This document shows, in pieces, positions 19,690-29,908 of a stretch of DNA of 64,000 bases. Each line of letters opens with the position of its first letter. Within the stretch, counting starts at the first letter, position 1. This DNA comes from Zanthoxylum bungeanum (taxonomy: Eukaryota; Streptophyta; Magnoliopsida; Sapindales; Rutaceae): NCBI GenBank assembly GCA_019454045.1, contig SKCR01035570.1, forward strand, positions 124,001 through 188,000, given 5' to 3'. Below the pieces are notes generated by a model. The model searched no databases. It was not told where the DNA came from and saw nothing but the letters and a program-made list of their open reading frames with translations. A program made the translations under genes and the position numbers.

Positions 19690-22600
19690 CTGGGGGAACG
19701 TTACGTCCCCAGTCCGAAGGACTGACTCGGTGGGACGCAACCCGACCCCGAGCTGAGAACGACACTTGGACCTGAGGGAATGTTACGTCCCCAGTCCAAA
19801 GGGCTGACTCGGTGGGACGTACCCCGACCCCGAGCTGAGAACGACACTTGGACCTGAGGGAATGTTACGTCCACAGTCCGAAGGGCTGACTCGGTGGGAC
19901 GTACCCCGACCCCGAGCTGTGAAAGGCACTTGGACCTGAGGGAATGTTACGTCCCCAGTCTGAAGGGCTGACTCGGTGGGACGTACCCCGATCCCGAGCT
20001 GAGCGAAAGACTTGGGTTCTGGGGGAATGTTACCTCCCCAAACCAAAGGAGCTGACTCGGTGGGACGCAACCCGACCCCGAGCTGAGAACGACACTTGGA
20101 CCTGAGGGAATGTTACGTCCCCAGTCCGAAGGGCTGACTCGGTGGGACGTACCCCGACCCCGAGCTGTGAAAGGCACTTGGACCTGAGGGAATGTTACGT
20201 CCCCAGTCCGAAGGGCTGACTCGGTGGGACGTACCCCGACCCCGAGCTGAGCGAAAGACTTGGGTTCTGGGGGAATGTTACCTCCCCAAACCAAAAGAGC
20301 TGACTCGGTGGGATGCAACCCGACCCCGAGTTGAGTGAAAGACTTGGGTTCTGGGGGAATATTACGTCCCCAGTCCAAAGGGCAGACTCGGTGGGACATC
20401 GCCCGACCCCGAGCTGTAAGAATCACTTGGTCCTGGGGGAATGTTACGTCCCCAGTCCAAAGGGCAGACTCGGTGGGACATCGCCCGACCCCGAGCTGTA
20501 AGAATCACTTGGTCCTGGGGGAATGTTACGTCCCCAGTCCAAAGGGCAGACTCGGTGGGACATCGCCCGACCCCGAGCTGTAAGAATCACTTGGTCCTGG
20601 GGGAATGTTACGTCCCCAGTCCAAAGGCAGACTCGGTGGGACATCGCCCGACCCCGAGCTGTAAGAATCACTTGGTCCTGGGGGAATGTTACGTCCCCAG
20701 TCCAAAGGGCAGACTCGGTGGGACATCGCCCGACCCCGAGCTGTAAAAATCACTTGTTCCTGGGGGAATGTTACGTCCACAGTCCAAAGGGCAGACTCGG
20801 TGGGACATCGCCCGACCCCGAGGTGTAAGAATCACTTGGTCCTGGGGGAATGTTACGTCCCCAGTCCAAAGGCAGACTCAGTGGGACATCGCCCGACCCC
20901 GAGCTGTAAAAATCACTTGGTCCTGGGGGAATGTTACGTCCCCAGTCCAAAGACAGACTCGGTGGGACATCGCCCGACCCCGAGCTGTAAGAATCACTTG
21001 GTCCTGGGGGAATGTTACGTCCCCAGTCCAAAGGGCAGACTCGGTGGGACATCGCCCGACCCCGAGCTGTAAGAATCACTTGGTCCTGGGGGAATGTTAC
21101 GTCCCCAGTCCAAAGGGAAGACTCGGTGGGACATCGCCCGACCCCGAGCTGTAAGAATCACTTGGTTCTGGGGGAATATTACGTCCCCAGTCCAAAGATA
21201 GACTCGGTGGGACATCGCCCGACCCCGAGCTGTAAGAATCACTTGGTCCTGGGGGAATGTTACGTCCACAGTCCAAAGGGCAGACTCGGTGGGACATCGC
21301 CCGACCCCGAGCTGTAAGAATCACTTGGTCCTGGGGGAATGTTACCTCCCCAGTCCAAAGGCAGACTCCGTGGGACATCGCCCGACCCCGAGCTGTAAAA
21401 ATCACTTGGTCCTGGGGGAATGTTACGTCCCCAGTCCAAAGACAGACTCGGTGGGACATCCCCCGACCCCGAGCTGTAAGAATCACTTGGTCCTGAGGGG
21501 AATGTTACGTCCCCAGTCCAAAGGGCAGACTCGGTGGGACATCGCCCGACCCCGAGCTGTAAGAATCACTTGGTCCTGGGGGAATGTTACGTCCCCAGTC
21601 CAAAGACAGACTCGGTGAGACATCGCCGACCCCGAGCTGTAAGAATCACTTGGTCCTGGGGGATGTTACGTCCCTAGTCCAAATGGCAGACTCGGTGGGA
21701 CATCGCCCGACCCCGAGCTGTAAGAATCACTTGGTCCTGGGGGAATGTTACTTCCCCAGTCCAAAGGCAGACTCGGTGGGACATCGCCCGACCCCGAGTT
21801 GTAAGAATCACTTGGTCCTGGGGGAATGTTACGTCCCCAGTCCAAAGGGCAGACTCGGTGGGACATCGCCCGACCCCGAGCTGTAAGAATCACTTGGTCC
21901 TGGGGGAATGTTACGTCCCCAGTCCAAAGGCAGACTCGGTGGGACATCGCCCGACCCCGAGCTGTAAGAATCACTTTGTCCTGGGGGAATGTTACGTCCC
22001 CAGTCCAAAGGGCAGACTCGGTGGGACATCGCCCGACCCCGAGGTGTAAGAATCACTTGGTCCTGGGGGAATGTTACGTCCCCAGTCCAAAGGGCAGACT
22101 CGGTGGGACATCGCCCGACCCCGAGCTGTAAGAATCACTTGGTCCTGGGGGAATGTTACGTCCCCAGTCCAAAGGGCAGACTCGGTGGGACATCGCCCGA
22201 CCCCGAGCTGTAAGAATCACTTGGTCCTGGGGGAATGTTACGTCCCCAGTCCAAAGGCAGACTCGGTGGGACATCGCCCGACCCCGAGTTGTAAGAATCA
22301 CTTGGTCCTGGGGGAATGTTACGTCCCCAGTCCAAAGGGCAGACTCGGTGGGACATCGCCCGACCCCGAGCTGTAAGAATCACTTTGTCCTGGGGGAATG
22401 TTACGTCCCCAGTCCAAATGGCAGACTCGGTGGGACATCGCCCGACCCCGAGCTGTAAGAATCACTTTGTCCTGGGGGAATGTTACGTCCCCAGTCCAAA
22501 GGGCAGACTCGGTGGGACATCGCCCGACCCCGAGGTGTAAGAATCACTTGGTCCTGGGGGAATGTTACGTCCCCAGTCCAAAGGGCAGACTCGGTGGGAC

Positions 22601-23200
22601 ATCGCCCGACCCCGAGCTGTAAGAATCACTTGGTCCTGGGGGAATGTTACGTCCCCAGTCCAAAGGGCTGACTCGGTGGGACATCGCCCGACCCCGAGCT
22701 GTAAGAATCATTTGGTCCTGGGGGAATGTTACGTCCCCAGTCCAAAGGCAGACTCGGTGGGACATCGCCCGACCCCGAGTTGTAAGAATCACTTGGTCCT
22801 GGGGGAATGTTACGTCCCCAGTCCAAAGGGCAGACTCGGTGGGACATCGCCCGACCCCGAGCTGTAAGAATCACTTGGTCCTGGGGGAATGTTACGTCCC
22901 CAGTCCAAAGGGCAGACTCGGTGGGACATCGCCCGACCCCGAGCTGTAAGAATCACTTTGTCCTGGGGGAATGTTACGTCCCCAGTCCAAAGGCAGACTC
23001 GGTGGGACATCGCCCGACCCCGAGGTGTAAGAATCACTTGGTCCTGGGGGAATGTTACGTCCCCAGTCCAAAGGGCAGACTCGGTGGGACATCGCCCGAC
23101 CCCGAGCTGTAAGAATCACTTGGTCCTGGGGGAATGTTACGTCCCCAGGCCAATAAGCATGACTCGGTGGGACGTAACCCGACCCCGAGCTGTAACAAAC
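19690..23200. repeat. 82-bp satellite array with about 490-bp higher-order repeat
   Basis: About 43 monomers share ACTCGGTGGGACATCGCCCG, then CCCCGAGCTGTAAGAATC, then CTTGGTCCTGGGGGAATG and TTACGTCCCCAGTCC. Most are 82 bp, and some are 81 bp (AAAGGCAG for AAAGGGCAG). Variant bases recur six monomers apart: GAGGTGT at 22041, 22532, 23022; GAGTTGT at 21796, 22286, 22777; ACTTTG at 21973, 22463, 22953. In the left half, GTCCAC recurs at 20775 and 21264, and CTGTAAA at 20904 and 21393. Monomers at the left edge (19690-20390) are diverged, and the right edge decays after 23140. The many overlapping ORFs here are periodic artefacts, since 82 is not divisible by three. Confidence 0.95.
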
Positions 23201-23201
23201 A

Positions 23202-23284
23202 TCGTTCTCGGCGGTACAAGAGCAGACCCGAGCCGGAAAGAGGCATCGGTCTCGGCCGTACAAGAGCAGACCCGAGCCGGAAAG
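23202..23284. repeat. Short CG-rich tandem pair beside the satellite
   Basis: TACAAGAGCAGACCCGAGCC followed by GGAAAG occurs twice, about 44 bp apart, directly after the last satellite monomer. It may be the seed of another tandem family in the same element. Confidence 0.8.
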
Positions 23285-23597
23285 CAAATATCAAAATCAT
23301 TGTGTGAGCCATAACAAACAAGCATAATCAAATGTCAACCTAATTCAGAAGAGGTTTACTCACCTTTTTGGGATATGTTGCCTTTCTTGCAACTCTACAC
23401 TGGTCACTACAAGCAAGGCTCTTCTTAATACATCATCTCTGCATCTCAGCATTCCACGCATCCGACCGGATGACTTCCGCTATCAACTTGGTCGACCTAA
23501 AAAACCGAATGGTCTATGTACACACCGAGATAGCCTCATTTTACCAAGTCTTCCACCTGCTCCCGCAGGTCTCTGCACCCATTCGTGGCATGTCCCC

Positions 23598-24729
23598 TTA
23601 CGTTGTGGTCATTTCTCTGATGGTGTTCCCTCTTCGGGATATTTTCTCCTCATTTTCTAATAGAATGAATTTTCGGGCCACCTCTAGGGTGGTTGCGTAG
23701 TCCGGGGTGTCCTGGATCCTTAGGTGGGTCCATAGCCTCCCGACTTTCGAGGCTCCTTTCAAGCTTTCCAGGGCCTCGGGGGATTCGTACCCTCCGACTT
23801 TGAGTACCATATTGTGGTATCTTTCAATAAATATTTTCAAAGGTTCATCGTCTCCTTGTTTCATAAGTCTTAGTTCTCCAATTTTCTTTCTGGGGACACA
23901 AGCCCCCTTGAAGTGTCGTATGAATGACTTCTTAGTTGTGCGAAGCTGCTGATGCTTCTTGGGGCTAGGCTTCGGTACCATAGAATGGCTGGTCCGGCCA
24001 GAGTTAGGGGAAATACTTTGCAGATGGCGTCCCTTGTTACCCCTTGTACTTCCATCAGGAGGACAAAGTTTTCGATGTGGGATTTTGGGTCGGAGTGGCC
24101 TTTGTATGGTGCCATGGTCGGCATGTTAAATCGCTTCGGGAACTGTGCTGACCTTATCTCTTCCGTAAGGGGAGACCCCTCTTCCTCGCCTCGGGTGTCT
24201 CCCGCGCCGGTCTTGAGGCCTTCTCCCCATCTGGTCATCTCTTTTCTCAACTAAGACTTTATTTCACGGGTTGTGCCCCCGTGTCGCCTTCTGTGTCCTT
24301 CTATTCGCCTGTCGTTCCGGGCGTGGCGTTCTTTAAGCCCGGGGGTCTCCTGTACGTCTTCGTTGTACTTTCTATCTTCCCTCTCGGAGCTGTGTAAAAT
24401 CTGTCGGAGGAGGGGTCGGGTGATTGCTCCTCCTCTTCTTCTTCCCATGTGTCTTCTGATCGTGGCTCTCTTCATACCACTTCAGATCTTATCCCATAGG
24501 GGCCTCTCTTTCTGGGTCCCTCGTTTTCGCTTACATCTACTACTTTTTTCCCTCTTTCCCTCTCTTTCCTCCTCTGTCCGGTCCCGGTTTCAGTTTTCTC
24601 GTTGTTTGCTCCTTCCATTCTTTCTAGTCGATCCATCATAGACCTCATGCTATCTTCCATTTTTTTCATCCAGTCCATTGCCGGACCTCCTGGTTGGTGA
24701 TTTCCGCCCTCCGCCATTTGTCTTATCAC
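23598..24729 (-). pseudogene. Gypsy gag remnant, frameshifted
   Basis: Four minus-strand frames run in order from the primer site: 24729-24472 (MAEGGNHQPGG, then a Met/Asp/Arg-rich helix), 24475-24251 (Arg-rich), 24250-23870 (PHIEN-like PKSHIENF and TLAGPAILWYRSL) and 23981-23598 (FIRHFKG, FIERYHNMV). The last two segments match the Retrotrans_gag domain of Gypsy elements. There are two frame changes and one in-frame stop. No zinc knuckle, protease or polymerase follows. Instead about 300 bp of unrecognised sequence leads into the satellite array. Confidence 0.85.
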
Positions 24730-24750
24730 GTGAACTGCTTTTTGTGAAGT

Positions 24751-24769
24751 TCCCCACAGACGGCGCCAA
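24751..24769 (-). promoter_or_regulatory. tRNA primer binding site of the satellite-bearing element
   Basis: On the minus strand it reads TTGGCGCCGTCTGTGGGGA, one base after the end of the 5' LTR. TGGCGCCGTCTGTGGGGA is a familiar plant Gypsy primer site. I recall tRNA-Arg for Tat-type elements but have not checked it. Confidence 0.85.
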
Positions 24770-24770
24770 C

Positions 24771-25596
24771 TGTTGACGGTGGATTTTGGTCTCAGGGTAA
24801 TACGGGAATATCACCTCCGAGGGAATCCTCCTTCAACTGTGAATTTGTTTGGTTATGCGGGAAACCAAAAACAAACTTAGCGGAAAACAAGAAAATACGC
24901 CAATCAGACAAGGTGATTTAACGTGGTTCGGTGGATTTTGAGATCCGACCTACGTCCACGGACAAGAACATGGTGGTACTTTTTTATTACTCAAATACAC
25001 TCCTCGGGTCTCTTCTTTTCTTTTACAAATCGGAGCTTTATGATTCTAATCCCTCACTCTTGTGATGATTTTTAGATGTTTTCAACTTCTTCCTTCTACA
25101 CTCACTCTACCCTCCTATTTATAATGGTGAAGAAACCAGATTCCTATTTGTACAAGAATTCCCAATTGGAGATGGTCTCCTTTTCCTATCAGGATTCCTA
25201 GTCAAAACTATTCCCTTTTCCCATAAGGATTCCTAATCAAAACTACATTTACTTCCTTTATCCTATTAGGATATTAAGTTATTACTTTACCCCATTAAAG
25301 TAGGACAACTTATCCCTTTTCCGCAAGAATAGGATGCTTTATCTTCCTGAGCACGCCTCGTCATGTGCTCGGTCTTCATGAGGTCGGTCATGATAGCCAT
25401 TTGAACTGAGAATGCTGTTGTCGATCTGATAATGCTCGGTTATCCGATCTCAAGTGCTCGGCCATTTAGTATAAAGTGCTCGGCCTCTTACCGTCAAGTT
25501 TTCGGGTCGGCTTTAACGGTCTCGATCAATGGAGTTACCCATTTTACCCATGTCGTGTTGTTTAAATAACATAGTGCCCGAAAAACACCATCAACA
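24771..25596 (-). repeat. 5' LTR of the satellite-bearing Gypsy element
   Basis: It is 826 bp, the partner of 18441-19263, followed by the target duplication AAAAT. On the minus strand TATAAATA at 25133-25126 is a probable TATA box. Confidence 0.92.
25126..25133 (-). promoter_or_regulatory. Probable TATA box of the 5' LTR
   Basis: TATAAATA on the minus strand within the 5' LTR is the best core-promoter candidate. The same box is conserved in the other LTR. Confidence 0.5.
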
Positions 25597-25601
25597 AAAA
25601 T

Positions 25602-26159
25602 AATTAAAAGTTCACGGGAAAATGATTTAACTCTATTCGACACTACAAATAGAAGGGATTGAGTTTGTTCGAAAGATGTTCATTGAAATGTCTTGGACGG
25701 AGTTTAAGGACTATTTTGGGGCGTTTCTGGTGTCAAAATCCCTAAACCTAAATATACCGTTTTTGAAATCCAAACCTTAATCATAATCTAAATTTTACAA
25801 AATTAACTCTTTTATCTCATAAATTTTAAAAAGTCTATTTTCAAAACATAAATCCTAATTTTCGGAGGAAAAAAAAAAACTAATTTCTTCAATTCTTATT
25901 GTTTCTCATGAAATTGACCATTTAGAAAACTTCCTTATGACTTGAACAATATTTTTCTTTGATCAATTTGTTCAAATTCTACCAAAATTGGAAATCCTCA
26001 AATTAACCTAAAACCCTAATTTCAAATTCTCAGACAACCGAGGAATTTTCTAAGCCCACCTAGGCGGCACTAAGCATTGGACTGTCCTACGGCTAGCACC
26101 TAACGCGGTTTATAACACTGATTGAATGATTAATGGTTTGGTTCTATGTTTGGCACAGG
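25602..26159. other. Spacer with decayed repeat, ends in a splice-acceptor-like site
   Basis: AT-rich, with repeated CCTAA/CCCTAA-like words and a CACCTAGGCGGCACTAAGC phrase at about 26057. A reverse-complement relative (GCTTAGTGCCTAGGC) is near 27776. No ORF. The last bases before 26160 read TTTGGCACAG, which resembles a 3' splice site for the transporter remnant that follows. Confidence 0.45.
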
Positions 26160-26504
26160 ATTTAGCAATATGCAATTGATAGCCACATGCCTCTTCTTGT
26201 CAGCATTGGGAAGGCGTCATCTGCAGCAGTAGAGGAAAGCAATGGCACAACGGGAACAACTCTACCGTTAACAGTTTTCTATTTGATCCCACAATTTTTC
26301 TTGGTGGTTTCTTCATCACTCAATCACCGTTTGGTTTCCATTGTGAAGGCTGTAACTGGAAGTAATGGTAAACAAGAATGGATGGTACAGAATATAAACA
26401 AAAGGAGACTTGATTGCTTCTATGGACTTATAGCTACACTAAGCTTCATTAATTTCGGATTGTTTCTGCTTTGTGCTTCATGGTACAAGGGGAAAACAGC
26501 CTAA
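26160..26504 (+). pseudogene. NPF (NRT1/PTR) transporter C-terminal remnant with internal deletion
   Basis: The open stretch 26187-26504 contains LPLTVFYLIPQFFLV, a block of the 12-TM NPF nitrate/peptide/hormone transporters. It jumps directly to VSSSLNHRLVSIVKAVTG and ends with INKRRLDCFYGLIATLSFIN and a Lys-Gly tail, which is the usual last helix. Roughly 50 residues that normally separate the first two blocks (the conserved GEAF region) are absent, and no upstream exons with the other helices are present in the window. A TTGGCACAG acceptor-like sequence precedes it, so this looks like the last exon of a former gene. Its function is presumably lost. Confidence 0.7.
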
Positions 26505-28852
26505 GAGGTTCCAGAAATGGAGATTCTAGTGAAAGGTTCATCAGCTGAAGAGAAGCACTAGATTTTAATACTGTATGAACATCAAATTAAGCTTAAGGAG
26601 TGCAATATTTATTGCAAGCCTTGCAACAATTGTCTGATTCTTCTTAGATTGAAATTTACATAAAGAATGTAAAATTATTTTTTATCCACAGTGAGTCCAC
26701 TCAGAAAAGAGGAGCAATTTTATAATCTTTCAATGATGGGGATCTTAGATACCTAATGCAGCATGAGAGTTACAGCATGCCCAATTAGAGAGAAACTAAG
26801 TGCATCTTTATGGTCACTAATGTTATCATCACCACATGGCATCCTTTCAGTTTCTTCGCCGGCCAGAGAATCTAAACTAAAGCCAGGATAAATAAGAATA
26901 ATTTGAAAATGGCTCCTTTTTTGCATTTTGTAAATTAGGGTTTGTCTGAGGTCACACAACTGGGGAAGAAAACACCAGCAGAGTATGCTAAAAGAAATTT
27001 TAGCTCAAGAGTATATCCTTCCACACTTCGTTTCTAATTCACTAATGAAGCTTAAAGAGTGGCTTAAAGCAAAAGAAATAACAAAAATAAATTAGTATGT
27101 CCCCAACATTATTATTATTTTTTTTTTAATTTTTCATCTTTGATTTCCTCTCCAATCGGGAGGGCCCCCAGGGGCCCCCATTTTGGGGATTTCCGCCTTC
27201 CCTAGTAACAGTTGCACTACTTGGGACAACTAGTGCCAGGTTTGTACAACCTCTCTAATTCCGTATGTCCACTGAACTTGTTCTAAAACACGGGGTAATA
27301 GACGTAAGGTGAGGGAACACCTAATGTCTAAGCCTTCAAAAGTGACACCTAGAGGAATAGGCTAGGCAATTATATTTTTCATTCAAAAAATTTTGATTCT
27401 AAAAAGTTTAGGATTAAGATTTAACAAATTAAAGTGAATTTGGGTAAGACTAGCAATTTAATATTTGGCAAATTGAGATAATTAAGTTTAGGGTTTGACA
27501 AATTAAGATCAAATAAATTTAGGATTTGACAAATTGAGGTTGATTGGATTCAATTAGCTTTAGGGTTAGGGTTTGATCATTTCAGGGCGCCAACGGAATT
27601 GTGCGAACTACACTGGCCACCGCCTCTTGTGGTCATTCAACACACGCGCCACTTCTCCATGATCAAAAAGTGCCTGCCTACCTATCCCCACCGTTCACAT
27701 GCCGATCCAAGCCACCATATGCCTTGTATCAAACATTTTTTCTGACAGCTGCCACCTAGTCTCACAGCCCAGCAACGCTTAGTGCCTAGGCTGTTTTTTA
27801 GATCACGGCCACTGAACCACCAAAGTGTGAAGAGATCTAAGTGATAGTGTCCATAATTAGAAGAGCATCTGAATTAGGTGTAAGCTGGATTCAGGATAAT
27901 ATGGCACAGAGAAAGCAAAATGGCTAACAATACTGAGTAGAAACTGAGGGTTGTTTGGCAGGACAAAACTGTGAGCATGTTTAGATCAAAACCGAGGGTT
28001 CACATTATTGGTTAGCAAAATGACCGGATACCTTGTGTAATAAAAAAGTCATAACAAGTTTACTTGTATATGTAAGAGGTTGGCAGCATGGATCAAACTC
28101 CTCTAACTCCATTGAGTTTGCTTGACAAGAAAATAATTATGAAATAGAACAATGCAGATTAGCTCCCTTCTGGTGGAAGCACCCTGATACTTGAGGATAA
28201 TGGAGTCAGTTAATCCTACACATCCAGAGGCACATAACAGCACCATGACTGTACTCTGCATCTCGCATGCATCTTTGAGGAGAAATATAAATATTTGAAG
28301 ACAATGCAGGAGATGAATTGTTCGAGCACATAACCCTCACATAAAGGTTGATTATAGCAATAAAATTTAGTCCTCAAAACTGATCGAATCATCACACCAC
28401 AAACATGCATAATTCATAACCATAGAAAATAAAGAACTGAGACAAAAGAAATATACATGAATAAATAGGCATTAAAACTTCATAAATGAAAGAAGTAGCA
28501 CCTACAAACACATAAAATGAAAAAGCAAAAGGATAACCAAAAGATAAAAGGGCAATTGAGATTCTCATTCTACTAACATATATGGATTGGCACTTTAGCA
28601 ACAAGACGTGAATCTCAAATCCCAAATACCATTAAGCAACGGGAGTAATAACTAGCATACGAAACTAAAACCTAAGAGCAACATACCGAACCCAAAAACA
28701 ATGAGCCCAATGGGCAAAAAGAAACAATAACCTCAATTTCTTTTGCCCCAATTTGAAACCCTTTTCTTCATCATCCACCTCTCCCATATACTCTTATTTT
28801 CTTCGTACTTTTTTTTTGCTTTTGAATGCATTTCCTAAAATTAACACTTGAA
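26505..28852. other. Intergenic spacer with degenerate repeats, no gene
   Basis: Between about 27400 and 27560 the phrase TTTAGGGTTTGACAAATT recurs in several degenerate copies. A C/G-rich palindromic knot (GGGCCCCCAGGGGCCCCC) is at about 27160-27180. The end beyond about 28700 probably includes the 3' UTR of the translocator gene. No credible ORF or RNA gene was found. Confidence 0.5.
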
Positions 28853-29908
28853 TTAATCTTGAGACTCAATCCTCTTCGTAGATCCACCTCCTTCACCATC
28901 CCTCCCCTCCAACAACTTCCCAGCTTCCTCATCAGCCTGTTGTGCCTTCTTCTGCGCCTCCTTAGCCTTCAATGCCTGCAATTTCGAGTGATTGTAATAC
29001 GCGACACCAAGGAAGGCAAGACCGTATCCAAATAGATTAATAGGAGTGACGGTATCCTTAATCACAGACCACGAAAACGCTATCAACAACCAATCCTTAA
29101 CCACACCAGCCACATTCATTGTCAAAGCAGAGGTCTTTCCAACAAGCAAGAACACGGCAAGATTCAAAGCAAACGCACATAAAGAATTAGTCCCAAAGAT
29201 GACAAAATCAAAATGGAAACTCGACGCCTCCCTCAAAATAGGCAACTCCACAAAGATCCAGGGCACAAACAAGAAAACCAAACAACAAGGGGCAACATAA
29301 TACAAAGAAGTAATAGGATTCAAAGTAATCCCTTTAGATGTAAGCAAGATCTGAATCATTACCAACCTCGTCGCCTCAAAAGCGACGGCACCCATTTGGA
29401 GGATGACCCCCCACGTGTCAAATTTGGCCTCCCCGTAAGCGGCAATGGCGACACCGAAGGAGATCGAGATCATGTTACACATGGTGTCACTCTTAAAGGA
29501 CTCTTTTTTAAACAAGACCCCGATGGAGTAAACAGCAACTGGCATAAGGGCTTTGAGCATTTGTATAAAGGAGACGGAAAGGTAAATATAAGCGGAGTTA
29601 GAGAGCCATAGGCTGAGGGAATATAAAGCGCCGATGGGGACGACGGAGGAGAAGTAAAGATCGCGAGACATGGAGACGGGTTCGACGAATTTGAAGACTT
29701 TGATGAGGAGGAAAGCGAGGGTGGCGCAAAAGGACATGTGGATCATCGTTAGTGAGATGGGGAAAGGCCAATTGTACATCTTCTTGTCGAGGATGTACTT
29801 ATTGTAAACGATGACGGTGAAGGAGAGGAAGATCCATATGGCCACGTATGTGTAGGAGAGGAGGATCTTTTTTATCAAGCCGTCGCTGAGAGAGCCGCCC
29901 TTGCCCAT
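28853..29908 (-). CDS. KD-group sugar-phosphate/phosphate translocator homologue (TPT family)
   Basis: A single exon of 351 codons starts [10 protein letters not shown] at 29908. The frame extends upstream only through a TTG, and the chosen ATG sits in a good plant context (CACAATGGGC). The chain has about ten hydrophobic helices with family blocks [20 protein letters not shown] (21-40), FFKK-like LFKKE (132-136), [14 protein letters not shown] (196-209) and [18 protein letters not shown] (260-277). Lys-Asp at 271-272 places it in the KD group of plant homologues of plastid phosphate translocators. The charged C-terminus ([17 protein letters not shown]) fits members placed in Golgi or other endomembranes rather than plastids, and no transit peptide is seen. 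Substrate is unknown. Length matches Arabidopsis relatives such as At2g25520 (recalled, not searched). No damage is seen. Confidence 0.95.
   Translation of the reverse strand: MGKGGSLSDGLIKKILLSYTYVAIWIFLSFTVIVYNKYILDKKMYNWPFPISLTMIHMSFCATLAFLLIKVFKFVEPVSMSRDLYFSSVVPIGALYSLSLWLSNSAYIYLSVSFIQMLKALMPVAVYSIGVLFKKESFKSDTMCNMISISFGVAIAAYGEAKFDTWGVILQMGAVAFEATRLVMIQILLTSKGITLNPITSLYYVAPCCLVFLFVPWIFVELPILREASSFHFDFVIFGTNSLCAFALNLAVFLLVGKTSALTMNVAGVVKDWLLIAFSWSVIKDTVTPINLFGYGLAFLGVAYYNHSKLQALKAKEAQKKAQQADEEAGKLLEGRDGEGGGSTKRIESQD

Larger units (their letters stand above)
18441..25596 (-). mobile_element. Young non-autonomous Gypsy element carrying an internal satellite
   Basis: LTRs of 823 and 826 bp (18441-19263, 24771-25596) begin TGTTGACGGTGG and end CCATCAACA, with roughly six substitutions and three short indels between them. 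The 5-bp target duplication AAAAT is at 18436-18440 and 25597-25601. A primer site next to the right LTR and a purine tract next to the left LTR show that it reads on the minus strand. The only coding relic is a broken gag. No protease, RT, RNase H or integrase is present. About 3.5 kb of the interior is an 82-bp tandem array. It must have been mobilised by another element. The primer type suggests the Tat clade, whose members are known to carry tandem repeats near the 3' LTR. Confidence 0.93.

Noticed and set aside
20313..23314. Dozens of overlapping ORFs on both strands with shared peptides such as GRLGGTSPDPEL
   Set aside because: They are translations of the 82-bp satellite. Since 82 is not a multiple of three, an ORF walks through the same repeat in all frames, and none has a start, context or homology suggesting a protein.
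29213..29611. 132-codon plus ORF opposite the translocator gene
   Set aside because: It is an antisense shadow of a strongly conserved coding exon, with no recognisable protein.
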